Of a stretch of 64,000 nt of DNA, positions 49,701 through 58,067 are shown one piece after another. The number at the start of each line of letters is the position of its first letter. The first letter of the stretch is position 1. The notes below the pieces were generated by a model, which saw only the letters and a list, made by a program, of their open reading frames with translations, was not told the DNA's origin and made no database searches. This stretch comes from Acidobacteriota bacterium (GTDB taxonomy: Bacteria > Acidobacteriota > Terriglobia > Terriglobales > SCQP01), in the NCBI GenBank assembly GCA_021789895.1, contig JAJYIU010000006.1:62001-126000 (forward strand), given 5' to 3'. Position numbers and translations under genes: made by a program.

Positions 49701-50373
49701 GAATCAGCCGGTCGGCGGCGTCCAGGAAGTCGGGAAAAGCGAAGCGCTCGGCCTGTTTCAACACCGGCACCAGCAGGCTGCGGCCGTTGCGCGTTTCCAC
49801 GTCCACGGCCAGGCCCAGATGGATGTGGGCATGTTCCAGGCGCGCCGGCCGGCCGTCCTGCTGCAGGTAGGCGCGGTTCAGCGCGGGATTGGCTTCGAGC
49901 GCCCGCACCAGCGCCCAGGCCAGCATATGGGTGAGCGATACCTTGCGCCCGCGCTCCGCCAGTTGCGCGTTCAGAAAGCGGCGGTTTTCCTCCGCCAGCC
50001 GCATGGGAATCGAGCGTTGCGAGCTGGCGATGGGAACCGCCAGGCTGGCCTGCATGTTGAGGGCGATGCGTCCGGCGGCGCCTTGTAACGGCTGCACCCG
50101 GTCTTCCGCCGCGAGCGCGGGTGGGGCAGCGGCAGGCGGCGGCAGGGCCACGCCGGCCGCGGACGCCGGCGCCGGGGGAGGGGAAGCGGCGGCGGCGCGA
50201 TATCCATTGCCGCCCTGCAATACCGACTGGAAAATATCGCGCCAGGTAGCCGAAACCGCCTGCGGATTACTCAAATAGGCCTGGTAAAGTTCTTCCGCAT
50301 AGCCTTCGTTGGGGCCCAGGGAAGCAAGAAAATCGCGCACCCGCTGATCGCTTTCGCGACTCGTTTCCGCCAT
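46714..50373 (-). CDS. kgd: Multifunctional 2-oxoglutarate decarboxylase/dehydrogenase E1 (kgd type)
   Basis: A 1219-residue enzyme of the type found in Mycobacterium (Kgd/OdhA): a short E1o N-terminus (FLASLGPNEGYAEELYQAYL), a Pro/Ala linker (60-90), an E2o-like catalytic domain with TYDHRIIQGAESGIF (about 305-320), and the ThDP-dependent E1o domain (MAHRGRLNLLVNI, VLIHGDAAFAGQGV, RRHGHNEADDPS, SGQDTGRGTFSQRH). No lipoyl domain is present. It decarboxylates 2-oxoglutarate, linking the TCA cycle and probably working with a separate lipoylated E2. Single gene on the minus strand; a terminator follows. Confidence 0.94.
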   Translation of the reverse strand: MAETSRESDQRVRDFLASLGPNEGYAEELYQAYLSNPQAVSATWRDIFQSVLQGGNGYRAAAASPPPAPASAAGVALPPPAAAPPALAAEDRVQPLQGAAGRIALNMQASLAVPIASSQRSIPMRLAEENRRFLNAQLAERGRKVSLTHMLAWALVRALEANPALNRAYLQQDGRPARLEHAHIHLGLAVDVETRNGRSLLVPVLKQAERFAFPDFLDAADRLIRGARAGQLAPDDLQGASFSLTNPGTLGTRASAPRLMNGQGAILAAGALDYPSGFEGIPEDTLHALGVGKTMTLTCTYDHRIIQGAESGIFLAYIHALLLGEYDFYERIFREAQVPYKPATWTRDAAPGLSLAGTAAEAEPARKQAAVFQLAHAYRVRGHLLAQLDPLGPQNAEHPELDAAHYGLTLWDLDRRFLSPLFHSQGETELHQLHTLREILDLARAAYCGTLACEYMHIQQLERRRWLQERLEPTRAHWPLPEPLRRRILDRLTAAEVFERLLHARYIGHKRFSLEGAESLIPALDHLLSLAGGVGAREIAIGMAHRGRLNLLVNIVGKTMAEIVSKFEDMDPESVEGSGDVKYHIGAEGRVVTFGGHALRITVSPNPSHLEAVDPVLEGSARARQELLDDRQGRLVLPVLIHGDAAFAGQGVVAETLNLSQLAGYEVGGTIHLVVNNRIGFTTSPAEARSSLYCTDVARMVQAPIFHVNGDDPEAVLRAVELGFGFRSEFQSDVVVDLVCYRRHGHNEADDPSLTHPELYRRIERHPGTRALYAQQLARAGLLAEDEEERLLRQYRERMPEPHAAAAAAEPAARTPRPPAVETAVPAPRLKKIAPALARLPAGFHLHPKLKTWLERRARMLDSPPGADWSLAEALAFATLLEDGVPIRISGQDTGRGTFSQRHAILYDYESGAPYIPLTHLPTAQAPFMLHDSLLSEEAALGFEFGYSMEHPRALVIWEAQFGDFANGAEVIIDQFIAPARAKWGRSSGLTLFLPHGYEGQGPEHSSARLERFLQLAAEDNLQVANCTTAAQYFHLLRRQGLRGAAAPEARRPLVLLTPKSLLRHPEVASPLEALAGGKFHPVLPDPALPPESAHRVLLASGKIYYELAATRRELGGEAAATAILRLEQLYPLPARELETALAACRRAKEFVWVQEEPANMGAWNALAPRLAALNSGRRWSYVGREASASPATGSLRRHQREQKALLARAFARLESAGA

Positions 50374-50459
50374 ATAGTTTCAGTATATCCAATGCCCGGA
50401 ACCCGCCGCGGTCAGGCCCGGCGGGACTGCAATGAAGATCGCGATAGGATGGAGAAAGC

Positions 50460-51107
50460 ATGGCCAGCGCGCAAACTTTCACTGCCGGACGCCGCATCGT
50501 GCTGGCGCTGACCGGCGCCAGCGGCATCGAGCTGGGCGCGGTGGCGCTGCGCCTGCTAGCCGCCGATGCGCGCGTCGAGCGCATCTACCTGCTGGTCACC
50601 GAGCATGCGCTGCGGGTGATGCAAGATGAACTGGGCTGGCGTCCGGGAGCGCGTTCGGAACTGCCCGCGCGTCTGCTCGACGGCGGGCCGGGCAGGGAAA
50701 AAATTGAAGCGCCTTCCAATCAGGACATCGGCCATGCCCTCGCCAGCGGCTCTTTTCCGCATGACGGCATGCTGGTGCTGCCCTGCAGCATGGGCACCCT
50801 GGGCGCCATCGCCCACGGCCTCTCCGACAATCTGGTGGAACGCGCCGCCGACGTCTGCTTGAAGGAGCGGCGGCGGCTGATCCTGGCCCCGCGCGAAACG
50901 CCGCTGAACCTGATCCATCTGCGCAACCTGCTGGCGGCCGCCGAAGCCGGCGCGGTGATCTTTCCGCTGATGCCGGCGTTTTACGACCGCGCGAAAACCC
51001 CGGAGGCCATCATGCGCCAGTTTGCCGCCCGCGTGCTGGCGCAACTGGAATTGCCGCAAAAAGAGGCATTCGTCTGGGGCGAGCAGGCGGCCCGCGCGGA
51101 TAACTAA
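50460..51107 (+). CDS. ubiX: Flavin prenyltransferase UbiX
   Basis: A 215-residue enzyme that prenylates FMN to make the cofactor of UbiD decarboxylases. It shows LALTGASGIELGAVALRLL, the flavin-binding PCSMGTLGAIAHGLSDNLVERAADVCLKE (cited in parts), RRRLILAPRETPLNLIHLRNL and FPLMPAFYD. No ubiD lies in the window. The divergent position to kgd gives it its own promoter. It most likely supports quinone synthesis together with ubiE/menG at 53858. Confidence 0.94.
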   Translation: MASAQTFTAGRRIVLALTGASGIELGAVALRLLAADARVERIYLLVTEHALRVMQDELGWRPGARSELPARLLDGGPGREKIEAPSNQDIGHALASGSFPHDGMLVLPCSMGTLGAIAHGLSDNLVERAADVCLKERRRLILAPRETPLNLIHLRNLLAAAEAGAVIFPLMPAFYDRAKTPEAIMRQFAARVLAQLELPQKEAFVWGEQAARADN

Positions 51108-51205
51108 TTCCCGCCGATAGCGGGGGCCCCCATGCGTTTGTGCAGGGCGCTGCAATGGCGGGTAGCTGTTGGCTTGCGGTCTGGAATCGGTCCCAGGCCG
51201 GATCT

Positions 51206-52156
51206 TCAGGGAACCAGCACCAGCTTGCCGAAATTCTGCCGCGCCTGAATGTGCTTATGCGCCGCCGCCGCGTCGGCGAGGGGGTACTCACGCTCGATCA
51301 CCGGCTGCAGCTTGCGGCGGCGTATGTATTCGCGCAATTCGTCCAACGCCATGCGGGCGCGGTCGGCATCGGCGAGCATGCCGCCCAGGTAAAGTCCGTG
51401 CACGCTGATGTTGTTGCCGATCAACAGTCCGGGATCGATGCTGCCGGGCGTGCCGCTGAGCGAGCCATAAACGATCATGCGGCCGAGCGGGCGCAGCAAC
51501 TCGAGGTCGCGTTCCAGGCTGGCGCCGGAGAGGCTTTCCAGGATGATATCCACGCCCTCGCCGCCGGTCTGCTCGCGCAGCATGGCGCCGACATTGTAGT
51601 TTTTCTCCACCAGCACGTGCTCGGCGCCCATCTGCTTCAGCCGCTCTTCTTTTTCCGGGCTGCCGATGACGGCAAAAATTTCCGCGCCCATTTCCCGACC
51701 CAACTGAATCGCCGCGGTGCCGACGCCGCCGGCCGCCGCCTGAATCAGCAGGCGCTCGTCCGGCTTGAGATCGGCCATCCATAGCGCGAAGTAGGCGGTC
51801 ATGTAGGTCAGCAGAAAGCCGGCGCCTTGGGCGGTGGTAAATTCCGCCGGCAGGGGAAAGATCAAATGATCGGCGGCGACGGCGTATTCGGCATAGCCGC
51901 CGCCCCAACTGAACGCCATCACCCGCTCGCCTTTGCGGCTGCCTTCGACCACGGTGCCGGCGACTTCCAGCCCGGGAATGAAGCCGGGCTCCGGCCCGCC
52001 CGGATAGTCTCCGCGGCACATCATCAAATCGGCGTAGTTCACACCGGCTGCTTCCACCTTGATCAAGCTGGATCCCGGCGCTGCCGCCGGTGTTTCAACT
52101 TCGCTATACTGAAGCACTTCAGGACCGCCATAACTGGCAACTGTGATCGCCTTCAT
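51206..52156 (-). CDS. NADPH:quinone oxidoreductase (MDR family)
   Basis: A 316-residue medium-chain dehydrogenase of the zeta-crystallin (quinone oxidoreductase) type, without zinc ligands. It has the N-terminal GroES-like fold (MKAITVASYGGPEVLQ, VNYADLMMCRGDYPG) and the NADPH Rossmann motif AAAGGVGTAAIQLGREMG. The ATG at 52156 has AGGAAAGG upstream; a longer open frame adds a 42-residue leader that is not protein-like. The promoter region contains a perfect dyad (52187-52205), suggesting repressor control by a redox sensor. Confidence 0.92.
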   Translation of the reverse strand: MKAITVASYGGPEVLQYSEVETPAAAPGSSLIKVEAAGVNYADLMMCRGDYPGGPEPGFIPGLEVAGTVVEGSRKGERVMAFSWGGGYAEYAVAADHLIFPLPAEFTTAQGAGFLLTYMTAYFALWMADLKPDERLLIQAAAGGVGTAAIQLGREMGAEIFAVIGSPEKEERLKQMGAEHVLVEKNYNVGAMLREQTGGEGVDIILESLSGASLERDLELLRPLGRMIVYGSLSGTPGSIDPGLLIGNNISVHGLYLGGMLADADRARMALDELREYIRRRKLQPVIEREYPLADAAAAHKHIQARQNFGKLVLVP

Positions 52157-52186
52157 GTGCCGCCTTTCCTGAACTGGAAAAGTTCC

Positions 52187-52205
52187 ACTACAGTTGAATT
52201 GTAGT
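52187..52205. promoter_or_regulatory. Perfect dyad ACTACA-N7-TGTAGT (operator candidate)
   Basis: A 6-bp perfect inverted repeat (52187-52192 and 52200-52205) lies 31 bp upstream of the quinone oxidoreductase ATG, where a MarR, HxlR or TetR-type repressor would bind. Its position also covers the region upstream of the plus-strand DMT transporter gene at 52312. No regulator gene is adjacent. Confidence 0.5.
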
Positions 52206-52311
52206 CTGGAGGCTGCGGACACGGCAAAGGAAAGGTGGAAAGATGGTCCAAAATCATCATGCCGGCCCGCCATTCCCCTCATCCGAGCCGCCGTCCGCTC
52301 GTCTTCGTTGT

Positions 52312-52725
52312 ATGCCGGCCGAGAAAAAAACTATGGTTTTACTCCTGATTCTGGTCGCCGTGTCGCTGGAGGCTTCGGCGCAATTGCTCTACAAATCCGG
52401 GGTGGACCGCATGCCGCCCGCCTCCGCCCCCCTCTGGCATCTCCCCGCGCTCTGGGCCTTTACCTGGCACGCGGTCACCAACTGGCGCCTGCTGCTCGGC
52501 ATCGGGCTTTACGTACCGGAAGTATTGATCTGGTGGATCATATTAACAAAGGCCCCGGTGAGCTATGCTTTTCCGCTCACCAGCCTGAGCTATGTGCTGC
52601 TGCTGATCATGGCGCGCGCCTTCCTGCATGAACGGGTGCCGCTGGATCGCTGGTTGGGCGCCCTGGCGGTGGTGGCCGGCGTTTATTTGATCACGCGCTC
52701 CGCCGGCATCGCGCCGCATCATTGA
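52312..52725 (+). CDS. Small multidrug-resistance/EamA-type transporter
   Basis: A 137-residue four-helix membrane protein of the DMT/SMR superfamily, half the usual EamA length: LLLILVAVSLEASAQLLYKSG, then WRLLLGIGLYVPEVLIWWII, APVSYAFPLTSLSYVLLLIMA and LGALAVVAGVYLITRS. The conserved Glu in VSLEASAQ and the final GVYLITRS are like SMR or ArnE/EamA half-size transporters acting as dimers. Two starts are possible: ATG 52312 or 52333. A longer frame from 52243 is not supported by the hydropathy pattern. Confidence 0.8.
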   Translation: MPAEKKTMVLLLILVAVSLEASAQLLYKSGVDRMPPASAPLWHLPALWAFTWHAVTNWRLLLGIGLYVPEVLIWWIILTKAPVSYAFPLTSLSYVLLLIMARAFLHERVPLDRWLGALAVVAGVYLITRSAGIAPHH

Positions 52726-52768
52726 GCGCGGCCGCGGCGGCCGCTGCCGGGTCCGGAAAGTCGAATCC

Positions 52769-53857
52769 ATGAAACCCTGCACACTCAAATCCTGGATGGC
52801 CGGCGCGCTCGCGGCCGGCGCGCTGGCCACGGTTGCGACGCTGGCGGCGCAGGCGCCGCGCCAAGGCGCCCCGCCGGTGCGGATCCACGGCGGCATCAAC
52901 CTGGTGGACATCCCGGTGCTGGTTTTGGATCGCCGGGGCCACCCCGTTCTCGGGCTGCGGCGAAGCGATTTCGCAATTTGGGATAACCAGTTCCGGCAGC
53001 GCCTGACGGCATTCGATAACCAGCCGATGCCGGTGAGCGTGGCCCTGGTGGTGGATACCACCGATCCCGCCGCGGTCGAGCAGGCCCACCGCAGCGCGCG
53101 GCTGATCGCTTCCATGATCGTCGGCGATGCCGGCCGCGGCTCGGTCTTTACCGCCGGCTACCACACCCGCCAGGTGCTGCCCTTTACCGGCAACCGCGAA
53201 ACCATCGTAAAAACCCTGCGCCAGTTGAAACTCGGCCCCCACGGCAATGACATTACCGAGGCCCTCAACCTGGCCATCCTGCGCCTCAACCATCAACCCC
53301 CCCGCCGCACCCGCGCCGTGGTAGTCATCACCCACCAGGATGCGAATGGCGGCGAATTCGCGCGCGCCATCGTGCAGGCTTCCATGTCGGACGCCACCCC
53401 GATCTTCCGCGTAGTTCCCAATCTGAATGGGCCGCAGCCGCGCAATCCCATCTCGCCCGAGGAAAACGGCTCCGGCCCCGGCTCCAACCGCGTGCAGCAT
53501 CCGGCGCAGCCCGTCGGCCGCGCCGGCAATCCGCTGCCCTGCGAGGGCTGCACCGCCAACCTGGGCGCGCCGCTCGCCGCCGTTCTCGGCTCCCTGGTTC
53601 ATCTGATCACCCGCAACCACTGGAATTATGTCCGCGCCACCGGCGGGCTCGATTTGCACGCCGGCAACAATCGCGATTTCGACCGCCGCCTGGATTTGAT
53701 CGGCAACGCCTTGCGCAGCTTCTACCACCTCTATTACCAGCCCAGCGATCTGAGCTCCTATCCCGCGGCGCATGCCGTGCAACTGCGCGTGTTGGCCCGG
53801 CCTGCGCCCGGCAAAATCGCCTATCGCCACACCTACGTCGGCGCGCGCCAGCAATAA
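52769..53857 (+). CDS. VWFA-related acidobacterial domain protein
   Basis: A 362-residue secreted protein of the VWFA-related acidobacterial family (GINLVDIPVLVLDRRGHPVL, LRRSDFAIWDNQFRQRLTAF, VSVALVVDTTDPAAV). An N-terminal signal segment is at about residues 8-30. The metal-adhesion motif is altered (DTTDP in place of DxSxS), so metal binding is doubtful. The family is widely expanded in Acidobacteria and has no known function, so this gene is the best taxonomic marker of the window. The next gene begins at the base after its stop. Confidence 0.92.
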   Translation: MKPCTLKSWMAGALAAGALATVATLAAQAPRQGAPPVRIHGGINLVDIPVLVLDRRGHPVLGLRRSDFAIWDNQFRQRLTAFDNQPMPVSVALVVDTTDPAAVEQAHRSARLIASMIVGDAGRGSVFTAGYHTRQVLPFTGNRETIVKTLRQLKLGPHGNDITEALNLAILRLNHQPPRRTRAVVVITHQDANGGEFARAIVQASMSDATPIFRVVPNLNGPQPRNPISPEENGSGPGSNRVQHPAQPVGRAGNPLPCEGCTANLGAPLAAVLGSLVHLITRNHWNYVRATGGLDLHAGNNRDFDRRLDLIGNALRSFYHLYYQPSDLSSYPAAHAVQLRVLARPAPGKIAYRHTYVGARQQ

Positions 53858-54622
53858 ATGCCCGCCCTGCCTCCAAGCGCCGATCCCGGCACCCGCCCCG
53901 AAGGCGTGGCCGCCGGCGAAGCTGCCCGGCACGTGCGGGAGATGTTCAACGCCGTGGCGCCGCGTTACGACCGCGCCAACCATCTGCTCTCGCTGGCCAC
54001 CGATATGTACTGGCGGCGCGAAACCGCCGAGCGAATCCGGCGCGAGCTGCCCGATCCGGCCGAGCTGCTGGATATCTGCTGCGGCACCGGCGATCTCAGC
54101 TTCGCCCTGGCCGCGCGCCTGCGCCCTTCGCAACGCGTCTGGAGCGCCGATTTCAGCCATGCCATGCTGCTCGAAGCCGGAAAAAAATCCGCTTCGCGCC
54201 CGGCCCCGCGCGCCTGGCTGGAAGCCGACGCTCTGCGCCTGCCCTTCGCCGATTCCAGCTTGCATGCCGTCGCTACCAGCTTTGGCTTTCGCAATCTGGG
54301 TGATTACCTTGCCGGCCTGCGTGAATTCGCGCGCGTGCTGCGCCCCGGCGGCCGGCTTTATATCCTCGAATTCTTCCAGCCATCGGCGCCGATTTTCGGC
54401 CGCCTCTATCACTGGTATTTCACCCGCATCCTGCCCCGGCTGGGGCATTGGCTCACCGGCCGCCTGGCTCCCTATCAATATCTGCCGCGCTCGGTAGCCC
54501 ACTTTGCCACCCCGCAAGAGCTGGCCGCCTGGATGCGCGCGGCAGGCTTCGAGCCGGTCACCTGGCGGCGGCTGAGCGGCGGCATTTGCGCCCTGCATTG
54601 CGGCCAGAAGCCGCACCCTTAA
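53858..54622 (+). CDS. ubiE: Demethylmenaquinone/ubiquinone methyltransferase
   Basis: A 254-residue SAM-dependent methyltransferase of the UbiE/MenG family, which makes the last ring methylation in menaquinone or ubiquinone synthesis. The SAM site is in LLDICCGTGDLSFALA; then FSHAMLLEAG, ATSFGFRNLGDY and RVLRPGGRLYILEFFQPS. UbiE motifs FNAVAPRYDRANHLLSLATD are at the N-terminus. ATG 53858 abuts the stop of the VWFA gene with no gap. Acidobacteria mostly use menaquinone, so menG is an equally good name. Confidence 0.93.
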   Translation: MPALPPSADPGTRPEGVAAGEAARHVREMFNAVAPRYDRANHLLSLATDMYWRRETAERIRRELPDPAELLDICCGTGDLSFALAARLRPSQRVWSADFSHAMLLEAGKKSASRPAPRAWLEADALRLPFADSSLHAVATSFGFRNLGDYLAGLREFARVLRPGGRLYILEFFQPSAPIFGRLYHWYFTRILPRLGHWLTGRLAPYQYLPRSVAHFATPQELAAWMRAAGFEPVTWRRLSGGICALHCGQKPHP

Positions 54623-54710
54623 CCGGCAGTCGGCTTATCCATAAATTGGCAAGCCGGCCGGCGGCGGCCCGCAGCCTTCTTACGATCGTCTTCCGGGCGG
54701 AGGGGGGATT

Positions 54711-55820
54711 TTATTCCGTTCCGTGCTCGTGGGAGAACTCTATGATTTCCTGCCAGGTTTCGCGCACTGTGGCTTCGGGCACCCCGCGCACGACTTCCAC
54801 CTGGCCAATTTCTCGCGGCAGCACGAACGACAACACTCCGCCGCGGGATTTTTTATCGCTGCCGGCATTCTGCCAAATCTTTTCGGCATCGACGGCGATG
54901 CGGGGCAGCGGCTGGGTCAGGGCGAGAATGTTTTCGCTGATGGCTCGGGCGACCTCGCCGCTGAGGCGGCGCAGGCGGGCGGCGAGGCGGCAGGCGGCGA
55001 TCATGCCCCAGGCAACGGCTTCGCCGTGCAGGAAACGCCGGTATTCGGTGGCCGATTCGAGCGCATGGCCGAAGGTGTGGCCGAAGTTGAGGATGCGGCG
55101 CAGGTCGGATTCGCGTTCGTCGGCGGCCACCACTTCGGCCTTCATCCGCACGCATTCGGCAATCATGGTTTCCAGGCAGCCGGGATCGCGGCGGCGCACC
55201 TCCTGGCGGCGGCGCTCCAGCATGGCGTAGAGCTCGCGGCTGCGGATGATGCCATATTTGATGGCTTCGCTCAGGCCGGAACGGTATTCGCGTTCGGGCA
55301 GGGAATTGAGCGCCAGCGGATCAATCAGCACCGCGCGCGGCTGGTGGAAAACACCCACCAGGTTCTTGCCGGCCTTGAGATTAACGCCGGTTTTGCCGCC
55401 GATGGCGCTGTCAATCATAGCCATCAGCGTGGTCGGCAACTGCAGCACGTCCAGCCCGCGCATATACACCGCGGCCGCAAAGCCGGTGACGTCGCCGACG
55501 ACGCCGCCCCCGAGCGCCACCATCACGGTGGAGCGGTCGCTGCCCAGCCCCACCAGGCGTTCGGCCAGGTCTTCGACCGTGGCCATGGTTTTGTAGCGCT
55601 CGCCGTCGCGCATTTCCAGCACCTGGTGGCGCACGCCGGCCTGGCGCAGGCTGTTCTCCACCGGATTGCCCCAATGCCGGCGCACGGTCGCGGTGGTCAC
55701 CATTACCGCCATGCCGTCTTCAGGCACGTATTTGCGCACCAGCGAGCCGGCGTGTGCCAGTGCGCCGCACTCGATCAGGCAGGTATAAGGATTGCGCAAC
55801 TCAACCGTTATTTTTTTCAA
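54711..55820 (-). CDS. aroB: 3-dehydroquinate synthase
   Basis: A 369-residue enzyme of the shikimate pathway converting DAHP to 3-dehydroquinate, NAD- and metal-dependent. It shows DGERYKTMATVEDLAERLV, ALGGGVVGDVTGFAAAVYMRG, PTTLMAMIDSAIGGKTGVNL and NFGHTFGHALE with the Zn-ligand His, and KYGIIRS. The start is best set at TTG 55820 (LKKITVELRNPY) after a GAGGCG ribosome site; in-frame ATGs lie 105 codons upstream in non-coding-like sequence. Neighbours are not shikimate genes. Confidence 0.93.
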   Translation of the reverse strand: MKKITVELRNPYTCLIECGALAHAGSLVRKYVPEDGMAVMVTTATVRRHWGNPVENSLRQAGVRHQVLEMRDGERYKTMATVEDLAERLVGLGSDRSTVMVALGGGVVGDVTGFAAAVYMRGLDVLQLPTTLMAMIDSAIGGKTGVNLKAGKNLVGVFHQPRAVLIDPLALNSLPEREYRSGLSEAIKYGIIRSRELYAMLERRRQEVRRRDPGCLETMIAECVRMKAEVVAADERESDLRRILNFGHTFGHALESATEYRRFLHGEAVAWGMIAACRLAARLRRLSGEVARAISENILALTQPLPRIAVDAEKIWQNAGSDKKSRGGVLSFVLPREIGQVEVVRGVPEATVRETWQEIIEFSHEHGTE

Positions 55821-55930
55821 AACGCCTCGGGAATATTCGGTTCCGCCGACCCCAGGTGCCTCATCATAGCAAAGGTAAAGTCTGGCGTGGGCTGCCGGAG
55901 ATGGCGGCCGCCGGGCGAAAAAGGCGGCAA

Positions 55931-57877
55931 TTATTCCCCGGCCCGGGCCGGATATCGCTCGGCTATTTCTTGGCCGCTGAAAGACTGCCAGCCGCGGCGC
56001 GACAGGTCCCACCAGATCACGGCGCCCGCGCCGGCGGCCAGGAGCAACAACAGCGCACCCGCAAGCCAGTCTTCCATCACCAGCTTGCCCAGCCCGAACA
56101 GGCAGCCGTATACCAGCGCGCAGCCCAACACCCAATCGAGAGAATTCGCGCCGGCGTCACGCACCGGCGGCAGCTCCGGCGCCTGAGCGGCGATGCGCCG
56201 CCAGCCGTAAATTGAAGGATGCACGCGGCGGTAGAAGCTCAGCAGCACCGCATCCGCTTCCGGCCGGGTCAAGGCGGTGACCGCCAGCCAGACGATGCTG
56301 GCGCCGGCGGTGGTCAGCAGCGCGGTTTCGGCGAACGGCACGGTGCCGCTGCCGGCGATGTGCAAGCCGTAGCGCAGCGTGAGCGAGACGGCCAGCGCCG
56401 CCAGCATCGCGGAAATTTCGCTCCAGGCATTGATCCGCCACCAGTACCAGCGCAGCAGGTACACCGCACCGGTGCCGGCGCCGATGGAGAGCAGCAGGTC
56501 CCAGGCGGATTGGATCGAACTGATATGCGCCGCCACCACCCCGCTGACGATCACCAGCAGCACGATCGCCAGCTTGCTGATCAGCACGTAATGGCGCTCC
56601 TGCGCCCGCTTGACCAGGAAGCGGCGATAGAAGTCGTTGACGATGTACGACGCGCCCCAGTTCAATTGGGTGCCGATGGTGGACATGAAGGCCGCAAGAA
56701 ATGCGGCCACCATCAGCCCGCGCAGCGCCGGCGGCAGGAAATCGCGCAGCACCATGACATAGCCTTTTTCCGGCTGCCGGGCGAACATCAGGCTGGGGTG
56801 CAGGCCGCCGTGCGGCGAATAGACGGCGATCGCCACCAGCGCGGTGACGATCCAGGGCCAGGGCCGCAGCGCGTAATGCGCGATGTTGAACCAGAGCGTG
56901 GCGCCGAGGGAATTTTTCTCGTCTTTGGCGCTGAACATGCGCTGCGCGACATAGCCGCCGCCGCCCGGCTCCGCCCCCGGATACCAGCTCGACCACCACT
57001 GCACCCCCAGGTAAAGCACGAAGGTGATCAGCGGCAGCGTCCAGAGATGGTTGGCGAAAAATTGCTGGCGCAGGGAGGGCAAAAACGCGAGCACGTTGCG
57101 AGGGGGATGCCCGGCAGCGCGCAGGCCGTCGCCGACCAGGGCCAGCCGGAGCTTGAGCGCATGCATGCCGCCGATTTTCTCCACCGCGACCCAGGCCAGC
57201 ACGATGATCATCGCCATTTTCAGCACGAACTGGAACAGATCGGTGACCAGCACGCCCCAGAGGCCGCCGATGGTGGTGTAGATGCCGGTGAAGGGAATCA
57301 GCACCAGGATGCAGATCAGCAGCGCGGTGTGCGCGGGCGGCCCGAGGGTATAGTGGATCAGCGTGTGCCGGCCCAGGCTCAATTGCAGCACCCGCCCGGC
57401 GGCGATCGCGGGGCCGAGCAGCACGGTGATGATATCCACCATCGCCTTGGTGACCCAGCCAAGGATGAGGCAGTTCATCAGCACGCCGAGATACAAGGCG
57501 CGAAAGCCGCGCAGGAAGGCCGCCGGGCGCCCGCCATAACGCAACTCGATCAGCTCGACATCGGTCAGGATCTCGGCCCGCCGCCAATAGCGGGCGAAGA
57601 AGAAGACCGTCATCATGCCGCTCAGGCAGAGCGACCACCACAGCCAGTTGCCGGCTATGCCGTTGGTCGCCACCAGCCCGGTGACCAGCAGCGGCGTGTC
57701 GGCGGCAAACGTGGTGGCGACCATGGACGTGCCCGCTAGCCACCAGGAGACGTCGCGCCCGGAGATGAAAAATTCTTCCGTGTTGCCCGACGCCCGGCGG
57801 CGGTAATAGATGCCGATGGTCAGGTTGATCAGCAGATAGCCGGCGATGACCAGCCAATCGACGCTTGTCAGGGGCAT
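55931..57877 (-). CDS. Sodium:solute symporter (SSS family)
   Basis: A 648-residue membrane protein with about 13-14 helices. It begins MPLTSVDWLVIAGYLLINL and has the SSS pattern FFISGRDVSWWLAGTSMVATTFAADTP (in parts), the conserved Ser/Thr in the first helices, GGLWGVLVTDLFQF, and QLNWGASYIVNDFYRRF, which is typical of SSS transporters of sugars, nucleosides or proline-like solutes. The substrate cannot be set. It has an unusually long C-terminal cytoplasmic tail with HPSIYGWRRIA and two late helices. ATG 57877 chosen; the longer frame has no membrane character. It lies 110 bp upstream of aroB on the same strand. Confidence 0.9.
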   Translation of the reverse strand: MPLTSVDWLVIAGYLLINLTIGIYYRRRASGNTEEFFISGRDVSWWLAGTSMVATTFAADTPLLVTGLVATNGIAGNWLWWSLCLSGMMTVFFFARYWRRAEILTDVELIELRYGGRPAAFLRGFRALYLGVLMNCLILGWVTKAMVDIITVLLGPAIAAGRVLQLSLGRHTLIHYTLGPPAHTALLICILVLIPFTGIYTTIGGLWGVLVTDLFQFVLKMAMIIVLAWVAVEKIGGMHALKLRLALVGDGLRAAGHPPRNVLAFLPSLRQQFFANHLWTLPLITFVLYLGVQWWSSWYPGAEPGGGGYVAQRMFSAKDEKNSLGATLWFNIAHYALRPWPWIVTALVAIAVYSPHGGLHPSLMFARQPEKGYVMVLRDFLPPALRGLMVAAFLAAFMSTIGTQLNWGASYIVNDFYRRFLVKRAQERHYVLISKLAIVLLVIVSGVVAAHISSIQSAWDLLLSIGAGTGAVYLLRWYWWRINAWSEISAMLAALAVSLTLRYGLHIAGSGTVPFAETALLTTAGASIVWLAVTALTRPEADAVLLSFYRRVHPSIYGWRRIAAQAPELPPVRDAGANSLDWVLGCALVYGCLFGLGKLVMEDWLAGALLLLLAAGAGAVIWWDLSRRGWQSFSGQEIAERYPARAGE

Positions 57878-58067
57878 AAGGCAATCCCAGGGCGAGACCG
57901 GACGGCTGCGCGCCGCTCGCATGACGTCCGGCAAGACGGCGCCGCCGGCCGCGGCTCCGCGAGCCGATTCCAACTATACTAGCGGTTTCCGGGCGTCCGC
58001 CCCTCCTGCATGCGCGTGAAGCGGCCGAGACATCGGGCGCGCCGGGGGTGCGGCGGCGGCCGGAGCG

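Noticed and set aside
46777-50088. A long open frame (about 1100 codons) on the plus strand across kgd
   Set aside because: It is exactly antisense to the kgd coding frame, has no family resemblance and is typical of GC-rich third-position bias.
57975-57980. TATACT as a -10 box for the sugar porter
   Set aside because: No -35 element at 16-18 bp was found, so it is not listed as a promoter.
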